Assembly (NCBI RefSeq): GCF_018780075.1
Contig: NZ_JADMKB010000006.1
Coordinates: 4,323 to 55,944 of the forward strand
DNA length: 51,622 nt
Direction: 5' to 3'
Source of the DNA: Hydrogenophaga sp.
Lineage (GTDB): Bacteria; Pseudomonadota; Gammaproteobacteria; Burkholderiales; Burkholderiaceae_C
The position numbers and the translations under genes are program-made. Below the pieces are notes generated by a model. That model was given only the letters and a program-made list of their open reading frames with translations, had not been told where the DNA came from and ran no database searches. Numbering within the stretch: the stretch's first letter is position 1; the number at the start of each line of letters is the position of its first letter. Shown in pieces: positions 1 through 6,551 of this stretch.

Positions 1-1164
1 TCAACGGTTCACATCGAAGAGCTGAGCACCCTTCTTGAGCGCCGACTTCGCGATCACCCCACGGTGGATTTCCGACGTGCCGTCGAAGATGCGGTAGATG
101 CGCGCGTCGCGGTAGTAACGCTCGATAGCCAGTTCCTTGCAGAAGCCCATGCCGCCGAACACCTGCACCGCGCGGTCCACCACGCGGCCCAGCGTTTCCG
201 CCGCGTGCACCTTGACCATGGCGATCTGCTCGCGAGCGTCCAGGCCCTGGTCCAGCATCCAGGCGGCGTGGTAGACCATCCAGCGCGCGGCGTTGATCTC
301 GATCACGCTGTCGGCCAGCATCTGCTGGACCATCTGGAAATCGCCGATGCGGGTGTTGAACTGTTTGCGGTCGTTCGCGTAGGTCAGCATCAGCTCGCAC
401 ACGTGCGTGGCCTTGCCCACGGCGCGCGCGCCCACCTGCGCCAGGCGCACCACATTGAGCGCGCCCATGGCCAGCTTGAAGCCCTGGCCCTGTTCGCCCA
501 GCAGGGCGGCGTCTTCCAGCACCACGTTGTCGAAGAACAGTTCCAGGTGCGGCGTGCCGCGCAGACCCATCATGGCCTGGTCCTTGCCGACGGTGAAACC
601 GGGCAGGCCCTTGTCGACCATGAACATGCTGATCTCTTTCTCACCCGTTTTTGCGGAGACCAGGAAGAAATCACTCCAGATGCCGTCGCTGATGAAGTGC
701 TTGCTGCCGTTGAGCACCCACTGGCCTTGCTCGTTGCGTTTCGCGTGGGTTTTGATGCCCGCAGCGTCCGAGCCGGCGCCCGACTCGGTGATGGTGATGG
801 CGCAGGTGCGCGTGCCTTCCACCGCCGGCTTGAGCCAGCGTTCGACCTGCTCGCCCTTGCAGTGCAGCAGCGGTTCGTAGACGTTGCCAAACGCGCGGCG
901 GATCAGCATGTCGCTGGTGTGGCCGAACTGCTCTTCGCAGATGATGCGGTCCAGGTTCGACAGGCCGCCACCGCCGAGTTCGGCCGGCATGTTGAGCGCG
1001 TACAGACCCAGCGCTTTGGCTTTGGCGTGGATGCGGCGGGCGTCGGCCTCGGGCAGCGCGCCGGTGTTTTCCAGCGCATCTTCCAGCGGGTGCAGTTCTT
1101 CGGCGATGAAGCGACGGATGGTGTCGATCATCATTTTTTGTTCGTCGTTGAGGGCGAAATCCAT
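1..1164 (-). CDS. Acyl-CoA dehydrogenase family protein
   Basis: Complete 387-aa flavoenzyme; its stop codon is the first triplet of the window. Family members oxidise acyl-CoA to 2-enoyl-CoA with FAD and pass electrons to ETF. Visible signatures are the substrate/FAD loop TITESGAGSDAAG (about residues 124-136), FGGMGF near residue 340 and the C-terminal RIFDGTSEIHR. In MCAD-type enzymes the catalytic Glu lies in a YEGT motif; here that position reads FDGT, with Asp361. It is the last gene of the leftward operon headed by the IclR gene, 223 bp after the TIM-barrel gene, with a dispersed repeat between them. The family call is firm. The acyl-CoA substrate is unknown; cluster context suggests a ring-derived acid. 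Confidence 0.93.
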   Translation of the reverse strand: MDFALNDEQKMMIDTIRRFIAEELHPLEDALENTGALPEADARRIHAKAKALGLYALNMPAELGGGGLSNLDRIICEEQFGHTSDMLIRRAFGNVYEPLLHCKGEQVERWLKPAVEGTRTCAITITESGAGSDAAGIKTHAKRNEQGQWVLNGSKHFISDGIWSDFFLVSAKTGEKEISMFMVDKGLPGFTVGKDQAMMGLRGTPHLELFFDNVVLEDAALLGEQGQGFKLAMGALNVVRLAQVGARAVGKATHVCELMLTYANDRKQFNTRIGDFQMVQQMLADSVIEINAARWMVYHAAWMLDQGLDAREQIAMVKVHAAETLGRVVDRAVQVFGGMGFCKELAIERYYRDARIYRIFDGTSEIHRGVIAKSALKKGAQLFDVNR

Positions 1165-1225
1165 GGGGTTCTTTCAGTTGAGCTTTGTGGAGTCAGCCAA
1201 CCTCTGCAAGAGACGTGACTGAACC

Positions 1226-1305
1226 GAGGACACCGCCGGGCCGGCTTTGCCGGACGGCTGGTGTCGTCCCCTTGAGGGGGGCGCGCAGCGCCGCAGGGGT
1301 GGTCC
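1226..1305. repeat. Dispersed intergenic repeat, copy 1
   Basis: About 80 bp built as GGACACCG, a CCGG-rich hairpin (CCGGCTTTGCCGG), then CCCCTTGAGGGG and a GCGCAGCG tail. The same architecture recurs at 2873, 4665, 9520 (inverted) and, diverged, at 11663. It sits between the acyl-CoA dehydrogenase and TIM-barrel genes. Confidence 0.75.
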
Positions 1306-1308
1306 ATT

Positions 1309-1380
1309 TCAAGCACTGCTGAACCAGCGGGCGCCGAAGAAGAAGGGCAGACGCGAGATGCGGTCGAACGAGATCAGCAT
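1309..1380 (-). CDS. Possible 23-aa peptide downstream of the TIM-barrel gene
   Basis: ATG at 1378-1380 begins MLISFDRISRLPFFFG and ends at TGA eight bases before the repeat. It starts 7 bp after the TIM-barrel stop codon, in the same orientation. The upstream Shine-Dalgarno is weak (GAGA). It could be a tiny translated peptide, the remnant of a longer gene broken near the repeat, or chance. I do not recognise it. Confidence 0.2.
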   Translation of the reverse strand: MLISFDRISRLPFFFGARWFSSA

Positions 1381-1387
1381 GGTGTTC

Positions 1388-2194
1388 TCAGCCGGTAAAC
1401 GGCCGGCTCGCGGCCAGGCAGATGCCAGCCCATTGCACGGGGTCGGCGGTCTTCTCGCGCTCGAAGTTCACCACCTCCACGCTCACCGGCAGGTCGGCGG
1501 GCAGGGCGGCGAACAGACCTCGCACGTCAATGGTCCCGTCGCCGGGCAGCAGGCGCTCGCAGCGCGCGGTATGGATCATTTCTTCGGTCGTGAAGTGCGT
1601 GCCGGCGACCGCGTCGCAGATCTGCGCGTAATGCAGCAGTTTGCGCGGGATGGCGCGGATGTCGTCGAGCGTCGTGGTCGAGCGGCCGACGTGCAGCGCA
1701 TCGACCAGGATGCCCGCGTTGGCCGGCGTGCCGGCGTTCTGCACGATGCGCAGGGCGCTCTTGGCGTCTTTCACGGCTGTCCAGGGCATGAACTCCAGGT
1801 CGGCCGTGAGGCCGTAGGGCGCCATCACTTCGCAGAGGCGGGCGTAGTGCTGCGTCAGGCGCGCTTCATCCGGATCGTCACCCGCCACCAGGATGGCCTT
1901 GGCCTTGAGCGCGGCGCAGGCGTCGTACAGCGCGTCCCAGGTGTGCGGGTCGAAGGTCTCGCCGATGCGGATGATCTCCACATCGAAGATGCCCACCCCT
2001 GTGTCGGCCATCGCCGCCTGGGTTTCTTTGAGCACGTCGGGCCGGTCCAGCAGGAACTGCTGCGGCGCACCCGGCGCGTTGGGCCACAGGCGCAGGCCGA
2101 CGAACTGGTAGCCGTTGGCGGCCGCGATGCGGACTGCTTCCGGTGGTGTGCACCGATGCGAGCTGAGATACGCAAGGGAATAGACGCGGGCCAT
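1388..2194 (-). CDS. Sugar phosphate isomerase/epimerase (AP-endonuclease-2 type TIM barrel)
   Basis: A 268-aa protein with the length and pattern of the xylose-isomerase-like TIM-barrel family: AVRIAAANGYQFVGLR at the N-terminus, the metal-ligand-like LTADLEFMPW in the middle, and PVSVEVVNFE near the C-terminus supplying acidic ligands. The family contains sugar isomerases, inosose dehydratases and 3-dehydroshikimate dehydratases. It ends the core of the leftward operon, 7 bp after the NIPSNAP gene. With an AroE-like enzyme in the divergent operon, a dehydratase or isomerase acting on a cyclic hydroxy-keto acid is plausible, but that is inference. Confidence 0.82.
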   Translation of the reverse strand: MARVYSLAYLSSHRCTPPEAVRIAAANGYQFVGLRLWPNAPGAPQQFLLDRPDVLKETQAAMADTGVGIFDVEIIRIGETFDPHTWDALYDACAALKAKAILVAGDDPDEARLTQHYARLCEVMAPYGLTADLEFMPWTAVKDAKSALRIVQNAGTPANAGILVDALHVGRSTTTLDDIRAIPRKLLHYAQICDAVAGTHFTTEEMIHTARCERLLPGDGTIDVRGLFAALPADLPVSVEVVNFEREKTADPVQWAGICLAASRPFTG

Positions 2195-2201
2195 GTTCAG
2201 C

Positions 2202-2828
2202 TCACTTCAGTGGAGAGACGGCCGTGGGCAGCGCAATCGTCGAGACCATGTTGGTGGTCAGGTGCGCCGGCCCGCCCTTGGGTGGCCAGATGCCTTGCGC
2301 CACCGCATCGGCGCGGGCTTTGGATCGCGCGTCCAGCGAGGGGTAGGCCCAGATGTTGGTGAAGCGCAGCGGTCCGTCGAGCGCGACCATGGCGATGACG
2401 CAAGGTGACAGTTTTTCGCGCGGCGGCACGTACTGTTCCCACAGGTCGATGGTGGGCTGCACACCCCCGGGCTTGATGCCGTAGGTGCGGATCTCGTACA
2501 CCGGGCCGGTGACGCCGCTCTCGGCACTCGGGCGCACTGGCTTCATCCACGGAAAGCCCTGGTAGCTGTGCTGTTCCAGTGTCTGGAAGATCTCACCGTT
2601 GCCGAAGGGGCTGGCACTGTTCTGCGTGCGATCGCGCTCGGCCTGCAGGTCAGCCAGCGACGCGAACCCGCGCAGCACGATCATCTGGTTGAGCGGGCCG
2701 ATGTCGGTGAACCAGCAGGCCAGCAGCTCGCCCTTCGCTTCCGGCGCGGTGCAGAAGGCCTGCACGTTCTGGGCGGCCGTGCCGGCGGTGCCGAACGGCA
2801 GGGTCATGGTGGCGAGTTCGTAGTGCAT
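2202..2828 (-). CDS. NIPSNAP family protein (two tandem domains)
   Basis: A 208-aa protein starting MHYELATMTLPFG. It contains two dimeric alpha/beta-barrel-like repeats, the first ending near residue 100 and the second beginning VYEIRTYGIKPGGV and continuing to FTNIWAYPSLDARSKAR. Bacterial NIPSNAP proteins often sit in catabolic operons, but their biochemical role is usually unknown. It lies between the FAD oxidoreductase and the TIM-barrel gene. The ATG at 2826-2828 was chosen because the domain begins there; the open frame continues upstream only as a shadow of the FAD gene. Confidence 0.85.
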   Translation of the reverse strand: MHYELATMTLPFGTAGTAAQNVQAFCTAPEAKGELLACWFTDIGPLNQMIVLRGFASLADLQAERDRTQNSASPFGNGEIFQTLEQHSYQGFPWMKPVRPSAESGVTGPVYEIRTYGIKPGGVQPTIDLWEQYVPPREKLSPCVIAMVALDGPLRFTNIWAYPSLDARSKARADAVAQGIWPPKGGPAHLTTNMVSTIALPTAVSPLK

Positions 2829-2866
2829 GGTGGCTTTCTTCGAAGGATGTGGACGTGAGGGGCAGT

Positions 2867-4648
2867 TCAAACCGGGGACACCGCAGAACCGGCTTCGCCG
2901 GGCTGCAGGCGTCGCCCCCTTGAGGGGGGCGCGGCGTCCGCCGCGGCAGGGGTGGCCATGTGGTGCGCGGCAAGAAACCCGAAAACCATTGCCGGCCCCA
3001 GCGTGATGCCGCCGCTGGGGTAGTGGCCGGCCATCACCGAGTTCATGTCGTTGCCGCCCGCGTACAGGCCGGCAATGGGCTGGCCTTGTGCGTCGAGCAC
3101 CTGGGCGTGGGCATTGGTCTTCAACCCGGCGAAGGTGCCCAGGCTGCCGGCGACCACGCGCACCGCGTAAAACGGGCCGCGTGCCAGTGGCGCCATGCAG
3201 GGGTTCGGCCAGCCCTTGTCGGCGGCGAAGGCCGCGTCGCCCTGCATGCGGTTGTAGGGGGTCTCGCCTTTGGCGAAGTGATCGTCCTGGCCCGCAAGGG
3301 CTTGCGCGTTGTAGCGCTGCACCGTCGCCTGCAGCGCATCGCTGTCGATGCCGCAGACCCGGGCCAGGTCGGCCAGCGTCTGGCCGCGCTGCACATAGCC
3401 GTTGGCGAGCATCGGGCCCAGTGGCATCGGGGCCGGCTTGGCGGCGCCCAGGCCGTAGTGGCGCATGAAGGCGTGGTCGCAGACCAGCCAGGCTTCCACC
3501 GGCTGACCCGCCGGCACGGCGGCCAGCAGGCCCCGCATGAAGTCGTGGTACGAGTCGGCTTCGTTGGTGAAGCGCTGCCCGCGGCGCGTGACAGCGATCA
3601 GGCCGGGCTTGCCGCGCTCGATCAGGTGCGGGAAGTGCGCGAACGAGCCGTCGGCCTGCGGCACCAGCGACACGGGTGCGAGGGCCGCGGCTTGCGCGCC
3701 GTCGGTGGCCACACAACCGCCGGCGGTTTCACCCAGGCGCAGGCCGTCGCCGGTGTTGCCGCGCGACGCGGCCGAGTGGTGTTCGCGGCCGGTCGGCGCG
3801 TGGGGCAGCAGGGCGGCCTTGCGCGAGGCGTCGTGGGGGAAGCCGCCGCAGGCCAGCACCACGCCACAGCGGGCGTGCACTTCGATGGCGCCTTCGGGCG
3901 TGCCGAGCACGGCGCCGGTGACGCGCGCTCCATCGCGCAGCAGTCGCCGCACCGGGCAGCGGGTGCGGATTTGAACGCCGGCCTCCAGTGCCGAGGTGGC
4001 CAAGGCCGCCACCAGCGCGTTGCCGTTCACCAGTCGCAGGCCTCGGCGGTGCAGCAGCAGGTCTTTCCCGTGCGCCAGCACGCGCTTCGCCACGTACCAG
4101 AACGAGGCCGGCGAACGCAGGGCGTTGAAGAAGTGGCGCAGCTCGGCACCCGAGGCGATGCCCATGCCCCAGAGCGTGGTCTCGGGCAGGGGCGGCTTGA
4201 GGTCGGCGAAACGCGCGCCCAGGCGGCGGCCGTCGAACGGCGCGGCGCAGAGTGAGCGGCCGCCGAGCGACGCGTGCGGCGTGCGGCCGTGGAAATCGGG
4301 AATCGCGTTGCCGTCGATGAAGCGCAGCGCGGTGTTCGAGCGGAAGAAATCCACCATGCGCGGCGCCGCCTCCAGGAAGGCGCGGGCGCGGGTCTCGTCA
4401 AAGCGTTCGCCGAGTTCGTGGCGCAGGTAGGCCAGCGGTTCTTCGATCGGTTCGACGATGCCGGCCTCGACCGCCAGCGGATTGCGCGGCAGCCACATCC
4501 AGCCGCCCGACCAGGCGGTGGTGCCACCGAACTGCGGGTCTTTCTCGGCCACGATGACCTTCAGTCCGAGGTGGGCCGCCGTCACCGCCGTCGACAGGCC
4601 GCCAGCCCCGGAGCCGATCACCAAAAGGTCGCAGTCCCACTCACGCAT
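2867..4648 (-). CDS. FAD-dependent oxidoreductase, fumarate reductase / ketosteroid dehydrogenase-like (copy A)
   Basis: A 593-aa flavoprotein. MREWDCDLLVIGSGAGG gives the dinucleotide-binding GSGAGG at residues 12-17, followed by GGTTAWSGGWMWLP and the C-terminal FAD motif GLYAGGNDMNSVMAGHYPSG. This resembles 3-ketosteroid-delta1-dehydrogenase and soluble fumarate-reductase flavoproteins, which insert or remove a C=C next to a carbonyl or carboxyl. I start at ATG 4646-4648 (purine-rich AAGAGAG upstream). An in-frame GTG at 4670-4672 would start inside the upstream repeat. The last 29 residues are encoded by repeat copy 2, so the natural C-terminus has been replaced or extended. It is paralogous to the gene at 6552. 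Confidence 0.9.
   Translation of the reverse strand: MREWDCDLLVIGSGAGGLSTAVTAAHLGLKVIVAEKDPQFGGTTAWSGGWMWLPRNPLAVEAGIVEPIEEPLAYLRHELGERFDETRARAFLEAAPRMVDFFRSNTALRFIDGNAIPDFHGRTPHASLGGRSLCAAPFDGRRLGARFADLKPPLPETTLWGMGIASGAELRHFFNALRSPASFWYVAKRVLAHGKDLLLHRRGLRLVNGNALVAALATSALEAGVQIRTRCPVRRLLRDGARVTGAVLGTPEGAIEVHARCGVVLACGGFPHDASRKAALLPHAPTGREHHSAASRGNTGDGLRLGETAGGCVATDGAQAAALAPVSLVPQADGSFAHFPHLIERGKPGLIAVTRRGQRFTNEADSYHDFMRGLLAAVPAGQPVEAWLVCDHAFMRHYGLGAAKPAPMPLGPMLANGYVQRGQTLADLARVCGIDSDALQATVQRYNAQALAGQDDHFAKGETPYNRMQGDAAFAADKGWPNPCMAPLARGPFYAVRVVAGSLGTFAGLKTNAHAQVLDAQGQPIAGLYAGGNDMNSVMAGHYPSGGITLGPAMVFGFLAAHHMATPAAADAAPPSRGRRLQPGEAGSAVSPV
2873..2960. repeat. Dispersed repeat, copy 2 (encodes the C-terminus of the FAD oxidoreductase)
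   Basis: Same layout as copy 1: GGGGACACCG, CCGGCTTCGCCGG, CCCCCTTGAGGGGGGCG, then a GC-rich tail ending GGGGTGG. The leftward FAD gene reads through it and stops at 2867-2869, just past its edge. Confidence 0.75.
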
Positions 4649-4664
4649 CGCAGCTCTCTTCGCT

Positions 4665-4760
4665 CGGGACACCGTGGAACTGGCTTTGCCAGGCCACTGG
4701 TGCCGCCCCCTGGAGGGGGGATGCGGCTACGCGCAGCGAGCAAGCGACGGGGGTGGTCAT
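4665..4760. repeat. Dispersed repeat, copy 3
   Basis: About 95 bp with GGGACACCG, CTGGCTTTGCCAG, CCCCCTGGAGGGGGG and a GCGCAGCGAGC tail. It fills the whole gap between the iclR stop (4763) and the FAD oxidoreductase start (4648). Transcription from iclR into the operon must pass through it. Confidence 0.75.
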
Positions 4761-4762
4761 GG

Positions 4763-5596
4763 CTATACGGCGTAGATCGGCTTGCGGCCTTTGACGTCGC
4801 CTGGGGCGCCGGTCTCGGCCGTGAGCTGGAAGAAGGGCGAGGCCCCGCTGGCCGCGGCCAGCTGCGAGGCGATGGACAGCAGCTCGGGCGCCAGCGCTTC
4901 CATGCGCTCGGGCGTGAAACGCACCGTGGGGCCGGCGACGGTGATCACGCCCATGGCGGGTTGCCCTGCAAACCTCACCGGCGCGGACATGGCGGAGAGG
5001 CCCAGGCTGTAGGTGTCCACCGTCAGGCTGTAGCCGCGCTCGCGCGTGGCGTGCACGGCGGCCAACACGGCCTGCAGCGAGGTGGGTGCGGCCGGGCCGA
5101 ACTGCTCGGGCAGGCCCAGGCCCTGCTTGGCCACCAGGGCCATGCCGGTGTTGTCGTCCAGTGTGGACAACAAAGCCCAGCCCGAGGACGAACACGACAG
5201 TCGGGCGTCCGATCCCATGTCGGGGTCGTAGCGCAGGCCCTGGCGTGCGCCCTGCGCGCGGGCCACCCAGGTCAGGCGTTCCCCGTCGACCACCGAGAGC
5301 CGCACCAGCTCGCCCGAGACCTCGGCCAGGCGGTTGAGCAGCGGCTGCGCGATGTCCACGATGCCGCTGTTGCTGAGGTACGAGAGGCCCATGCTCACCA
5401 GCTTGGTGGTCAGCAGGTAGTCCCCATGGCCGCGCGCCTGGCGCACATAGCCCAGCCGCACCAGGTCGGCCAGCAGACGGTGCACGGCGCTGCGCGGGAT
5501 GTTGAGCTGGTCGGCCACGGCGGCCAGTTCCATGCCCTCGCCGTGTTGCGAGAGCAGTTCGAGGATGCCGAGGGTTCGTTCGAGGACGCCGTTCAT
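4763..5596 (-). CDS. IclR family transcriptional regulator
   Basis: A 277-aa regulator. The N-terminal winged helix-turn-helix begins VLERTLGILELLSQ and contains ADQLNIPRSAVHRLLADLVRLGYV. The C-terminal GAF-like effector domain includes ARLSCSSSGWALLS and MGVITVAGPTVRFT. IclR proteins bind palindromic operators as dimers or tetramers and respond to small aromatic or carboxylic effectors. The gene is first in the leftward operon and divergent from the AroE-like gene; the 158-bp gap holds a 53-bp palindrome carrying both promoters. Control of both operons, plus autoregulation, is a strong inference. The effector is unknown. Confidence 0.94.
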   Translation of the reverse strand: MNGVLERTLGILELLSQHGEGMELAAVADQLNIPRSAVHRLLADLVRLGYVRQARGHGDYLLTTKLVSMGLSYLSNSGIVDIAQPLLNRLAEVSGELVRLSVVDGERLTWVARAQGARQGLRYDPDMGSDARLSCSSSGWALLSTLDDNTGMALVAKQGLGLPEQFGPAAPTSLQAVLAAVHATRERGYSLTVDTYSLGLSAMSAPVRFAGQPAMGVITVAGPTVRFTPERMEALAPELLSIASQLAAASGASPFFQLTAETGAPGDVKGRKPIYAV

Positions 5597-5650
5597 GGGG
5601 TGGTCTCTGGAGGTGGGTGGTGTGGGCGGTTCAGACGCCCGACGGAACGA

Positions 5651-5711
5651 AGTCTATCCAAAAAAGGAACATTATTCAATTGTTGAACACAATTCCACTT
5701 TTGGATATGAT
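5651..5711. promoter_or_regulatory. Divergent promoters inside a 53-bp IclR-type palindrome
   Basis: Outer arms TATCCAAAA (5655-5663) and TTTTGGATA (5699-5707), inner GGAA/TTCC (5666-5669 and 5693-5696) and core TTCAA-ttg-TTGAA (5675-5687) share one centre at 5681; 19 of 26 base pairs match. Rightward promoter: TTGAAC 5683-5688, 17-bp spacer, TATGAT 5706-5711. Leftward promoter: TTGAAT (plus strand 5674-5679), 17-bp spacer, TAGACT (plus strand 5651-5656). A dimer or tetramer bound here would cover both RNA polymerase sites. Confidence 0.8.
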
Positions 5712-5754
5712 CCGCTCGAAACCACTCACCGATCGACAGGCCGAGCGAGACAAC

Positions 5755-6549
5755 ATGACCGAATCCCTCAGCGGCGCCACGCGCCTGCACTACATCGTGG
5801 GCGACCCGATCGCCCAGGTGAAATCGCCGGCCGGCGTGACCCAGGCCTTTGCCGACCATGGCCGCGATGCGGTGTGTGTCCCGGCCCACGTTTCGCCCGC
5901 CCACCTGGCCGACTGGGTGCGCGGCGCCTCGCTGGCGCAGAACGTGGACGGCATCATCGTGACGGTGCCGCACAAGTTCGCCTGCACCGACCTGTGCGCC
6001 ACCACCTCCGACCGCGCGGCCTTCCTGCACACGGTCAACACCCTGCGCCGCAACGCCGACGGCAGCTGGCACGGCGACATGTTCGATGGCCTCGGTTTTG
6101 TCGCGGCGATGCAGGACAAGGGCTGCCCGCCCGCTGGCAAGAAGGCCCTGCTCGTGGGCGCGGGCGGCGCCGGCTCGGCGATCGCGCACGCGCTGGTGAT
6201 GGCCGGTGTGAGCGAGCTCGCGATCTTTGACCCGGACACGCAGCGCCGCGCTTCGCTGGTGGACCGCCTGGCCAGCTTGAAGCCATGCCCGGTCACCCAC
6301 GGCAGCGCCGACCCGACGGGCTTCGACACCGTGGTCAACGCCACGCCGGTGGGCATGAAAGAGAGCGACCCGTATCCGCTGGACGTGACGAAGCTGGAGC
6401 CGCACATGTTCTGCGGCTGCGTGATCACCGCGCCGGCCATCACGCCGTTCATCGCGGCGGCGCGGGCCAAGGGTTGCAACACCATGACCGGCGCCGACAT
6501 GTTTGCCCGTGTGCGCGACCTCATGGTCGATTTCCTCCTGGGGAAGTGA
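5755..6549 (+). CDS. Shikimate/quinate dehydrogenase family protein (AroE-like)
   Basis: A 264-aa protein with the AroE fold. The N-terminal GDPIAQVKSP substrate loop is followed by VTVPHK with catalytic Lys74, MFDGLGF with catalytic Asp111, the NAD(P)-binding GAGGAG at 135-140, and a C-terminal TGADMFARVRDLMVDF. The first of the two Ser residues that bind the shikimate carboxylate in AroE (HSKSP) is Val22 here (QVKSP), so the substrate may differ. It heads the rightward catabolic operon, 2 bp before the second FAD oxidoreductase. That context argues for a catabolic dehydrogenase rather than the housekeeping AroE. A longer in-frame start upstream would run through the operator, so ATG 5755 is preferred. 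Confidence 0.9.
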   Translation: MTESLSGATRLHYIVGDPIAQVKSPAGVTQAFADHGRDAVCVPAHVSPAHLADWVRGASLAQNVDGIIVTVPHKFACTDLCATTSDRAAFLHTVNTLRRNADGSWHGDMFDGLGFVAAMQDKGCPPAGKKALLVGAGGAGSAIAHALVMAGVSELAIFDPDTQRRASLVDRLASLKPCPVTHGSADPTGFDTVVNATPVGMKESDPYPLDVTKLEPHMFCGCVITAPAITPFIAAARAKGCNTMTGADMFARVRDLMVDFLLGK

Positions 6550-6551
6550 GC

